Of a stretch of DNA of 64,000 bases, positions 36,930-46,850 are shown piece after piece; position 1 is the stretch's first letter; every line of letters begins with the position of its first letter. The stretch is from the NCBI RefSeq assembly GCF_002865645.1, contig NW_020194677.1, positions 558,001-622,000 of the forward strand, given 5' to 3'. A program made the translations under genes and the position numbers. Origin of the DNA: Hyaloscypha bicolor E. Its lineage: Eukaryota > Ascomycota > Leotiomycetes > Helotiales > Hyaloscyphaceae. The notes under the pieces are model-generated. The model saw nothing but the letters and a program-made list of their open reading frames with translations. It did no database searches and was not told where the DNA came from.

Positions 36930-37229
36930 TATAATATAACAAGCTATATTCTATTAAAATCGCTTTATTTTAATAGTTTTAAAGTTTTAATTATATAATA
37001 AAAACTAGGGTCTTTTATATATAACTTATAGAAATTATATAAAAAAGCTAGCTTTTCTATAATTCTAAATAATAATTTCTTTTTTATATTTAATTAATTA
37101 AGCTTTTATATACTATATATTATTTATACTTTATTATTTATATCTTTAATTCTATTATTTTACTATTAAGTTATATTTTATATTCTGGTATACTTTATAT
37201 AGGTTTTTATTTTATTATAGTTTCTTTCC
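36930..37229 (+). repeat. 3' LTR of giant element copy 3
   Basis: A 300-bp direct-repeat partner of 23,601-23,903. It starts TATAATATAACAAGCT, a fully RIP-converted form of TGTAGTACGGCAAGCC, and ends TTTCTTTCC directly before TATAA. Confidence 0.85.
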
Positions 37230-37234
37230 TATAA
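37230..37234. repeat. Right target-site duplication of giant element copy 3 (TATAA)
   Basis: Same five bases as 23,596-23,600, directly after the 3' LTR. Confidence 0.75.
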
Positions 37235-39607
37235 TAACTAAATATAAAGTAGTTTTATTCTTATTATTAGTTTTATTAATACTTGCTCTCTTATTAAGGA
37301 AATATTTTAATAACTTCAAGATAATTATTAATAACTATAAAAGAAAGTAAAGGCGTTTTCTTATATCTATTTAATAGTTTTATTACTATACTAGCTCTTC
37401 TCTTAAGAAAAGGCTTTATTAATTTCAAGTAATTAAATTCCATAATATAAAATAATAAATTACTAATATTATTAAACCCTAAATTAATATTAGCTCTCTA
37501 TTTCAAGAATTCCTTAATTATTTCAATATTATCTTTAATAACTACTATATTAAAGCAAGTTCTTTACCTAAAATGCATTTTCTAATTTATTTTTAAGCCC
37601 GTATTTAAAAAGCATAATATAGCCGGAATATTCCCGTAATAAATAGTATTATATAGCTTAGAACTACTTGTATGTCTTTTATTCTTATTTAATAAAGCTT
37701 ATATTACTATTTGAGTAAAGTTAATATAATTCTTTCTATATAAAATATTTATAATTATAGCTCTATTCTTATTTTTAATTAGGGGTCTAAATTTCGGAAA
37801 TAGAAATATAAGAAAAAAGCAGATATTCTTTTTTATATAACTCGCAAGTAATATAATTACTAATTTATTATTATAAGTAATAGCTCTATATAAGAATATA
37901 TTACTATTCTTATTAATAGTATTAATATTACTATTTAATAATAAAAGTAACTTTAATAGAGTATTATTACCTGCCCTTATAATAATATATAAAGTAATAA
38001 ACTTATTACTAGTATTATCTTTAATTAAGGTACTATTATTTTAAAACAAATAAGAGATTTCCTCTAAGCCCGATTTAACTATAAAATATAAGGCTATTTT
38101 ATTTGTATTTTCCTTTATATTAATATTAGTATTTTTTCTAAATAATATTCGAATAGCTTTATTATAGTATTTTATATTAATTATTTTTAGCTTTAATATT
38201 AGTATTATTTTTAAATAATACTCGAATAGCTATCTTTTAGCCTTTTCGGGCAATAAGATATAAAAGAGTTATTCTAATATAATTATTTATATTAATATTA
38301 TTTTTATTTTTAAAGAATATATCTCTAATACAAGCTATATCTTCTTCTAGAATAATATAATAAAATATACTTCTTTTAGTAAAATCTCGAATAATTTTAT
38401 TACTAGATTTAAATAGTTTTATTTGAAATAAAATCTCTATATATCTTAAAGTTAATTCTATATTAAAGAAGTATTTGAGAAATATATTATATATATCTTA
38501 GTTAATAAACTAAGGTAATATATAGATACCTTTAATCTATTTTGTTTTAGATATAACTTTTATAATAAGCTAATATTTAGGTTATAATACTATTAATTCG
38601 AAAAAGAATTTAATAGCTTCTAAAGTAATATTTAGTATTATTAAAGTCTTTATAGGAAACTCAGATATATTAGTATTATATATAAATAAAGTTCTAAAAG
38701 ATATAAATAGTAGTTTGAGAAATAAAATCCAGTATATAATAAAGCCAAGAAACTAAATATTAATTATATTTATATATCTAAAGTTTTAGCTAGAATCTTT
38801 AAAGAAGCCTAGAACTTTAAAAGCTAGATATCTTTTTATTCTAATAGTAGTTATAAGAGTAGTATTATTATTAATTATATATTTACTAATACTAAAGTCT
38901 CTAAGCTTAATCTATAATATAAAGTTTTCGTAATAATAAAGATATTCTAAATAAATATACTATTATTTCTCGTTTTATTTATTAAAGATAAAAAGTTTAA
39001 TTAGTTTCAAATACTTACTAGCAGCTTTAAATCTCTATAAGTGAATTTATATCTATATATAATCTTTAATCCTTTAAGTAATTAAGTAATAATATACTTT
39101 ATAAAGCTTTCTAGTAAGAGTTCCTTTAAGTAACTTTCCAAGTTATTAGATGAGAAGAACTTTATAGTAAAGAAGACAAATTATATATTTTTATACTAGC
39201 TATAGAAATATACGAAAAATTGGCTATACTAAAATGATTTAGACTAATTAGTATATTTACTTAAGTAAAAGGGTATAAAAAGGATATAGAAAGCAAAAGC
39301 AGGAAGGAATAAAATAACTAAAACGTACCTTTAAAAGTTTGGCTAATATAATAAGCTCCCTTTAGTAATTAATACTCGATTTCTCTATTACATACTTGCT
39401 CACTTCCTTTGCGGCCCTTAGCTTGCCCGATTTCTCCTCCTCAAGCCAGACCGTTCCGAACCCACCCTGACCAAGGATTCTCTTCCTCGACTATCTCTGA
39501 CAGGCATTCCTATAAACTGGATCCGAGAGATAATATTTAATATATTCGGGAAGGAACTGGGTTTCGAGCTTGAGGTACTCTATAAGATCTGAAGATACGT
39601 CTGCCAT
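37235..39607 (-). pseudogene. Protein kinase-ankyrin repeat pseudogene, 5' part
   Basis: Minus strand, ATG at 39,607-39,605. After a 35-residue leader (MADVSSDLIEYLKLETQFLP) and one TAG (39,491-39,493) comes a glycine-rich loop ILGQGGFGTVWLEE (39,449-39,475) with the ATP-binding Lys in RAAKEV. A likely intron starts with GTACGT near 39,329. Then come LLKGLKIIYRYKFT and the catalytic loop YRDLK (39,025-39,039, HRDLK expected), DFS for DFG (38,891-38,899), a decayed activation segment and activation-loop end (RYLAFE), and INI-FLGFIIYWIL for a DIWSLG-type helix. Below about 38,300 ankyrin repeats follow, such as NTINKNSNIFLYRAITYNN and KTTLYLVII, up to the insertion edge. The tail is at 23,230-23,595. 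The first exon is almost clean while the rest is heavily RIPped. The architecture is that of fungal kinase-ankyrin proteins, often of unknown role. Confidence 0.85.
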
Positions 39608-40590
39608 AGAGGGAGCTAGGAAAAGAACTTGGTTCTACTAACCCCACGGTCTAATTTAGATTTTAAAATATAGCCAAAAAAGGCGAAGTCGAAGTAGGTC
39701 ATTTGTATTTAAGGTACGGGGAAGATATTTCAAGTCAGGTGAGATGCCTTCGCTTAGTATCTAATTGAATATTGAGGAGGTAGCAGTTTCAGCTTGAGTA
39801 AGGTGGTACAATTCGTACGCCAAAAATTTTTTTGCTCTAATCGTGGAACGCCAACAAGCCAAGCTCTCTGCTTTTGTCGGTTTACCAGGTTGTGTCTCAC
39901 TTTAGCTTAGCTCGTGAAATTACACCTGATTATATCACGATTATTATTATAAACAGAACTAATTAAAATAATAAAATAAACTCGCTATACAAAACCTCTC
40001 GTCAGAAACATTACGGGGTCTTACTAAGCCGAAACCCGAACTTGTTTCAATAACCTAGACAAGACAGAAGGTATTGGTATAGGCGAACCACGTATTAAAA
40101 GTATATGTATTATGTAATAAAAACACGGAACGGAAGAATATTTCCTCAGAATAAAATGTTTCTAGATTGATTTAATATTAAAATTAAGCCGGAAAAACTC
40201 CAAGAATAAACTATTTTTAGTAATGAACGGAGAAAGAAAAGGCCGAACCCATAGCGTTCCCTCTCTTTAAAGAACTTTCTCTCTAAGCTTTTAGCTCATT
40301 TCGAAGGCAAAAGTACAATGCTAGGAATATGTACTTAGATATCGCTATTATAAAAGATAAAGCAAAACACTAAAGCAAAATATTACTGAATGAAAAGAAA
40401 GTAGTATAAGAAAAGAAACGGTGGCTAGTAGTGGCTGAGACTAGCTTACCAAAGATATTACTAAATAAAAACGAATTAATTCGGAAAAACAAAACGCTGA
40501 AAGTATAGTGCTCTCTTCTCTTCAAAGAACCTTCTTATTTTAGCTTCTGCTAAAATTTCGAAGGTACAGGCGGCGAGCTACTAGCCTATT
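39608..40590. other. Upstream region of the kinase-ankyrin pseudogene; no gene seen
   Basis: Moderately GC sequence with no credible frame. It contains two diverged direct repeats of about 63 bp (40,251-40,314 and 40,506-40,568), each with CTCTCTT(T/C)AAAGAAC and ATTTCGAAGG blocks. It may hold the divergent promoter of the kinase gene near 39,608-39,800. Confidence 0.5.
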
Positions 40591-40746
40591 CCTTTATCCG
40601 ATAAGATATGGCCCGTACTAGCAAGGGGGCCTGGCTCGGACTAGAAAAGCATGTCTTTACTTATAAATATATTAGTTATTTATTGCCTTTTTTGCCTTGA
40701 GCCAGGCCCCCTTATTAGTATAAACCACATCTCACCGGATAAAGAA
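40591..40746. repeat. Foldback element: about 46-bp terminal inverted repeats, 156 bp total
   Basis: The left arm (40,591-40,636) reads TTTATCCGATAAGAT ... AAGGGGGCCTGGCTC. The right arm (40,699-40,746) is its imperfect reverse complement, with most differences of the C/T or G/A type. The spacer is 62 bp and AT-rich. It has the form of a MITE or foldback element, or a solo hairpin remnant. No coding capacity. Confidence 0.75.
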
Positions 40747-42693
40747 ATAAAGTATTATAAGTATATTTCTTTTTATTAGACAAGTCAAGTTAATCTTTAT
40801 TAAATTTATATTATAAGTCTCTAAAATAAAAACTTTCTTTAGAAATACTTGTTTTCCTGTTTCATACTAGAATTAGAGCCTAAATTCTTTAAATATTTTA
40901 TTAAAACAAGAACTAGATATTTTAGTAAAATAGAAACTAGGCCTTATTTAATTCTAGAGAAAGCTACTTTAGTTTCCTTATTATATATAAGCAAATAGTA
41001 CTTAATATAGTGGCCGAACTTATTATAGTTAAAGTATTTAATAATTAAGAGATTTTTAGTCTTTATAAAATATTGCTTATATTTATAAAGAAATATATAC
41101 TTAATAAAAGTAATAGATATAGGCTTCTTAAGCTCTTTCTTAGAAATATAAGAGAATATAATATTAGAAGTAAACTTGGCTAGGCCAGTTTCTATTTTCT
41201 TATATTTTTAGTCTTCTTATATATAGCCTTAATTTACTAATTATTAATAGTATAGTATTAAGTAAAGTAAGTAGTATTAATAAAAGAATTATTATAGTAT
41301 ATATATATCGATTTCTAAAGCTTTAATAAAAGCTTCTTATTTAGTTTATACTTAATATTCTAAAGACTAATATTGCCTTTTATAAATAGTTATAAAAAGA
41401 GAATATAGAACTTCTGAAATATCTAACTAGAGTATATTTAGAGCTTATTAAAGTTATAGCAAGTATTTTATATCTTATTAGAATTAAAATATAATTTTTT
41501 TAGATAAAAATATAGTTCTAAAAGCTAATAATATTAATTCGAATTATTTTTATTTTTATAAGAATTAGTTAGGGCAAAAGTATTATCTATAAGTTTACTA
41601 GAAATATAAATAATTTTAAGATTCTCTAAAGAATATAAATTAGTATTTTCTTATAATTTGTTTTTAATTTGAATTAGCCAGTTATTAAAGATAGTATAAT
41701 CTTAAGTAAAGAAAATTGAATTAAAAAGCTTAATAATTCTAGTATTTCTAAAGGAAATATAAGATATAGGGAATTTTAAACGGAAATAAGTAAGAAATAA
41801 TTCGAAATTCTTTAGAAAAGGGTTTAAAATAGCCGGAATTACAGAAATAATAAAAGTAGCTAGAGCTATTATAAATCAATTTACTAAAGCTATATAGTAT
41901 TTAATATTTTTCTCGAGTTTAATATTATAAAGCTTAGTAGTTTCAATAATAGCTTTATTATAGCTATAGGTATTTTTATATATAAGGGTTTTCTAAATAT
42001 TTTTCTAGTAATTCTTTATAATAATATTAATATTTAGAAGTAAGATATTAGGCTTTCTGGCTCATTTATATAATTCTTTCGTAATAATATAATTATTAGT
42101 TTTTAGAAGCTTAATAATAAAAATAAAAGATTTTATTTCTATAGACTTATTTATAAATTCTTCAGAAATATTAATATAGTATTTAATTCAGAAAGAACTA
42201 TTAATAGAATAACTTAAACTAGTAGAAACTTTAGAAGCCTTAGTAAAAATTAATATAGTTCCGGATTATATAGTATTTTATTTTAAAAAATTAATTTATT
42301 ATATTTTTTCTTTATTATATTCTTTCTAGTAATTTTATGACTAGTATATATATAAGGCCTATAAAGTTATAAGGTAAGGCTTAAGAGTAATAATTAAATT
42401 ACTAGCTTATAGGTATTTATTACTCTAAAACTTAATTAAAGAATAGCCTTTATATAAGGTTCTTTAATTTTCGGGATTTTCAGGAAATTTCTAATATATT
42501 ACTAGTATATATTTATAAAGATATAAATACCTGATTTCTTTAAAGGTTCTAAAGGTTTTTGCTTTTATTATTCTGAAATTTATTACTTATATTTCTGAGA
42601 TTCTATTATCTTAGTAATACCTATATTTCTAATAATTCTAAATTAATTTATTTGAAATTCTTTATAGAATTAAAAAAAGTAAGCTTTAAAGAC

Positions 42694-43402
42694 TATTATA
42701 AATATAGTCTTTTGGGCTTAAAAAGCAAGATATAAGGTTTTTTATAAAAATAATTTAAAGCTAAAGAAAGAAAAACCAGAATATAGAAAGCTATAAAGAA
42801 ATATATATATTTTATAATATATTAGTTTATAATATATTAGTTTATAATATATTAGTTTATAATATATTAGTTTATAATATATTAGTTTATAATATATTAG
42901 TTTATAATATATTAGTTTATAATATATTAGTTTATAATATATTAGTTTATAATATATTAGTTTATAATATATTAGTTTATAATATATTAGTTTATAATAT
43001 ATCAGTTTATAATATATCAGTTTATAATATATCAGTTTATATATATATATTAGTTTATAATATATTAGTTTATAATATATTAGTTTATAATATATTAGTT
43101 TATAATATATAGTTTATAATATATTAGTTTATAATATATTAGTTTATAATATATTAGTTTATAATATATTAGTTTATAATATATTAGTTTATAATATATT
43201 AGTTTATAATATATTAGTTTATAAGGGGTTTAGTTTTTTTTTAAATATCTTTAGTATATTTCAAGTATACTTTTCTAATAAAGTAGCTATATTATATATA
43301 TTTAAAAGTAATAGAATATAGGTAATGAGATATAAATAACGAAATATAAATAATTATTAGATAATTATATTAGCTAATGAGATTAAAAGCTAAATTATAA
43401 TA
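42694..43402 (-). repeat. 5' LTR of the gypsy-A fragment, expanded to 709 bp
   Basis: The edges match the LTR (TATTATAAATATAG at left, TATAATA at right). The middle carries the tandem array at 42,811-43,222. Confidence 0.85.
42811..43222. repeat. Minisatellite: 15-bp unit TTTATAATATATTAG, about 27 copies
   Basis: A nearly perfect head-to-tail array. Variants include three ATCAG units near 43,000-43,030, one with an AT-run insertion near 43,036-43,052, and one shortened unit near 43,106. The unit is a RIPped form of the single LTR segment TATACTAGTCCATAA (about 18,674 in the intact LTR), so the array grew from LTR sequence. Confidence 0.92.
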
Positions 43403-46400
43403 ATAATTATTTAAATTTAAGATTAAAAAAGAAATATTCTTTTAATATTAATTATTAAAAAAGAAATAAAGAATAAAGATATAAGTAATAAGTTTATTAA
43501 AGTATTTATTAAATCTTTTAATATTAATTAATTATATAAAAAGTTAAGTTTTAAGATTAAAGAACTTTATAATATTAATAATATAAATTATATTAATAAA
43601 TATAAAGCTATTTGTTTTAAAGTTAATAAGAATAATAAAGTATATATAAAATCTATTTTCTAATATTATATAAAATAATATAAAGAAAATTAACTTAAAT
43701 TAATCTTTAATAAATTAATTATATATTTTAAATAAAGGTTTTATTTTAAAGTTCTTTCTTTCTTAAAATTTTATTTTAATTATTATATAATTCTTTTAAT
43801 TCTTTTTAATCTTTTTTATATAATTTAAAACATTTTTTAATAATATAACTTAGCTTATTATAATTAAAATAAATATAATATTAATAAATATTAATAAATA
43901 TTAATTAATATAATTCTATTTAAAGCATTTTATTATTAACTTATATAAAGGAGTTATAAATAGTAATTATAAGTTTAAAAATATTATAAAACCGAGTCTT
44001 TAAGCTTATATAACATATCGAGACACGATTTATATACTTGGCTAAAAGCCTATATTAGATTATATAATAGAGGCCAGAGCCTTTATTATATAATATGCCT
44101 TCTTAAATTAATAAAATAATTATATATTACTTAGAGAACTCAAATACTTTAAAGAATATAATTCCGCTTCTTTTAGTTTCTTTTTCTTTTCTCCTTAGAG
44201 AATTCTATTTAGTTAATTAAATTACTAGTTTTCTTTATATAAAGGCCTGGCCTATAATATTAGAATTCTCTTTCTTTTATTTTTATTAACTAGAAATTAT
44301 ATATATATAAAGTTGAAAATAAGAAATATTTGAACTTATATATAAAAGATAAAGCTTAAAGCAAATAAAGCTAAAAGTAGATTCTATTCAATATTACTTA
44401 TAAAGCCAATACCTTAATAAAACTTTGAAATATATAAAGCTAGTAATAAAAAATACCCGAAATTATATATAAAAGCCAGAATACTAATTTAACTAATTAA
44501 TACTAGAAATTATTTGAGTTTTCTTAAGCCTAGCTTAAGAAAAGAAAACTATTAAATCTTTCTATTATATAAAATTTTAGAAATAAGACTTCTAGTAATT
44601 AGTTAAATAAATAAATAGCTATATAAATCTATAATAGTAAATAAAATCCCTTAATAGCTATAAAAAGCTTTTATAAAATAGTTTTAATAGCTATTAGAGC
44701 TAGCTATATAATAAATAAACTCAATAATAAATCTAGTTATATAAATTAATTTAATTAATAAATATATAATAATCTCGAATTTCTTATAAATATAAATACC
44801 CTTTTTACTTTATATATATTTTTATTTTCCTTTTACAAAATAACTAAAAGCTTGCTTTTTAAACCCTAATAAGTTTAATAGAAATAACTTGGCCTTATAT
44901 TTCTAGTTTAAAGAACTTCTATAAATAAAGCTAAAAATTAATAAAGAGATAATTAGTAAAAAGAAGAAAAAGGATTTAATATAAGTTTAAATATTTATCT
45001 AAAGAAGTAATAAGCCGGATATACTCGTAATTAGAATATACTTAAAAAAAAAAGTTTATAATTAAAAAACTATTTAAATAAATAAATCTAGTCTTTTATA
45101 ACCTATAGAAGTAATAAAAGGCTTTAGGGAAATTAAACCGAATTTAGTAAAAGTCGATTTCCTTAGGCGAATTTTTAAGTAATTTTAATTATTTAATTTT
45201 AAAGGCAAAAATATAGAAATAATAAAATTAAATTAAAAAAAGACATTTTAAAGCCGCTATTATAACTAAACTCATAGAAAGAATAATAAAAATAAAGAAA
45301 AAAGAATTATATAAAAATATTACTTCTAGTTATAAATAATTAATAACTAGTTAATTAAAGTTAAAAATATAAAAGCCTATTACCCGAATAAGTTAAATAA
45401 AAGGCTTAAGAGCCCTTTCTTATTTAAAGCCGCCTTACTTATTTAGCTAATAAAATAAGAGCCTATTATAAGTAATATAAGATAATAATTAAAGAATATT
45501 TCTAATTAGGCCTCTCGAAATGAAATTAATTAATAAAAGAGGGAAAAACTTTACTTTTAGTATAATTATTAAATAAAGCTATATTCGAGCTCTTTTTCCC
45601 GAGCTAATAAATAAAGAAAGAAAAAAGAAAAAAGAATAATTAAAAGCAAAAGCAAAAAGTATAAAAATATTAAAAATATTAAAAATAGCTCTAAAAAAAG
45701 GCAAAGGCAATTCGAGAAAAGAATAATAATATCTTAGATAAAAATAAAAATAAAAATAAAAAGAACTCAAATTTATTTAATTTAGAAAAAAACTAGCTTT
45801 TAATAAAAGTCGCTATTAGAAATATATAGAAATAAAATTAAATTAATAAGCTTAGAAATAATTTCGGAAAGATATAATTAGACTCTTTTTCTTATATTAA
45901 TAATAATTAATAAAGAGTATTTTATATAAACTTTTATTAATATTAGATATATATTATATGAAATAATTAATTCTCGCTTTATTAATTAATATAATTTCTA
46001 ATATATATTAATTACTTTTAAATAAATAAAAGCTTTTAATAAAATAATACCGGATATATTTAAAAAATATATTAATAGTTATTATAAACCTTATACTTTC
46101 CTTATATAATTCCCAAAATCTCTGGCTTAAAGATAATCTTAGATATATAATAGCTTTATTTATAAGATATAAAAATTTATAATTTGAGATTAGAACTATT
46201 TATTTCATTATTAGAAATCTTAATATAAAATAAAATAAGTAAAATACTAATTTTTAGCTTATAAATAATAAATTATATATAAATTTTAATTACTTTATTC
46301 TTTTATTTAATAAAAAAAAGTAAAGAAAGAAATATAAAGGTTTTCTTAACTAGTTTAATAAATATTTAAAAAACCCTAACTCGAAAAAAGAGAACTAATT

Positions 46401-46850
46401 CTTATAGAAAGCTCCCGAAATAATATAAAAGTTTTTAAAAGACTATAATATATATAGAGTTTTATATAACTCAAGGGCATATAATAAACCTCGGATATTA
46501 CGAGTATTAATTAGGAAAATTAATAGCTCTTTAATATTATAATTATACTACTATTTATATTATAGGCTTTAGACTTATAAATTACTAAATATATATATAT
46601 ATTAATATATTTTAGTAATTAGATATTTCTAAAGATTATTCTTTATTATAATTATTAGATTAATATTATTCTTCTATTTCTTAATTAGCTTCTTTCTTTT
46701 ATTAGTATTTATATTAAATCGAGTTTAGTTTCTTTCTAGTATATATATATATAGTTTATAATAGAAGAAATTTAAAAGTAAAGTAGTTTATAATAGATTT
46801 ATAGAAAGGATTTAATAGTAAAGATATTAGAATATTAAAGTAAATATTTT
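43403..46850. other. AT-rich stretch without recognisable gene
   Basis: No frame or domain is recognised; short open stretches (for example 45,579-45,770 minus) are low-complexity. A copy of the recurrent palindrome lies at 44,064-44,099, with a slightly GC-richer patch around 43,985-44,060. It could be a degraded LTR or 5' region of the gypsy element to the right, but I found no matching LTR pair. Confidence 0.6.
44064..44099. repeat. Palindromic motif copy outside any identified element
   Basis: ATTATATAATAGAGGC then CAGA then GCCTTTATTATATAAT, the same inverted-repeat motif as in the giant LTRs and gypsy-A. Confidence 0.7.

Larger units (their letters stand above)
23601..37229 (+). mobile_element. 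Giant Ty3/gypsy-type LTR retrotransposon copy 3, complete, 13,629 bp, with extra ORF downstream of pol
   Basis: Directly repeated LTRs (23,601-23,903 and 36,930-37,229) enclose gag-like remains (about 24,800-26,500), a protease-like region (about 27,480-27,720 and on), reverse transcriptase (about 29,000-29,800; LFINNIKIKRPYINYN for an FLDD-type catalytic site), RNase H, integrase (INNKSEF at 31,311-31,331 for DNGSEF), a pol end near 32,280, about 1.9 kb without a recognised frame, and a second ORF (34,198 to about 36,900). A purine tract (AAATAAGGAATCGGA) precedes the 3' LTR. The element sits in a kinase-ankyrin gene with TATAA duplicates. It contains a solo gypsy-A LTR (273 bp plus a 5-bp duplicate), so its own length is about 13.35 kb, roughly twice a usual gypsy element. 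All frames are broken by RIP-type stops. Copy 4 shares the pol-spacer-ORF2 order, so the layout is ancestral and not a local accident. Confidence 0.88.
40752..43402 (-). mobile_element. Gypsy-A fragment: 5' LTR, gag and start of pol
   Basis: It aligns with 16,640-18,825 of the complete gypsy-A in the same orientation, starting sharply near 40,752 and ending with its 5' LTR (42,694-43,402). The zinc-knuckle region is near 40,980-41,030. RT, integrase and the 3' LTR are missing. It is more heavily RIPped than the complete copy. The LTR is 709 bp instead of 276 bp because of a minisatellite. Confidence 0.85.

Noticed and set aside
42811..43222. Regular repeats considered as a CRISPR-like array
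   Set aside because: There are no spacers; it is a head-to-tail 15-bp minisatellite in a fungal LTR.
45579..45770. Minus-strand frame rich in Phe, Tyr and Leu that looks like a membrane peptide
   Set aside because: Low-complexity A/T sequence in any frame gives such residues; no start context or homologue-like pattern.
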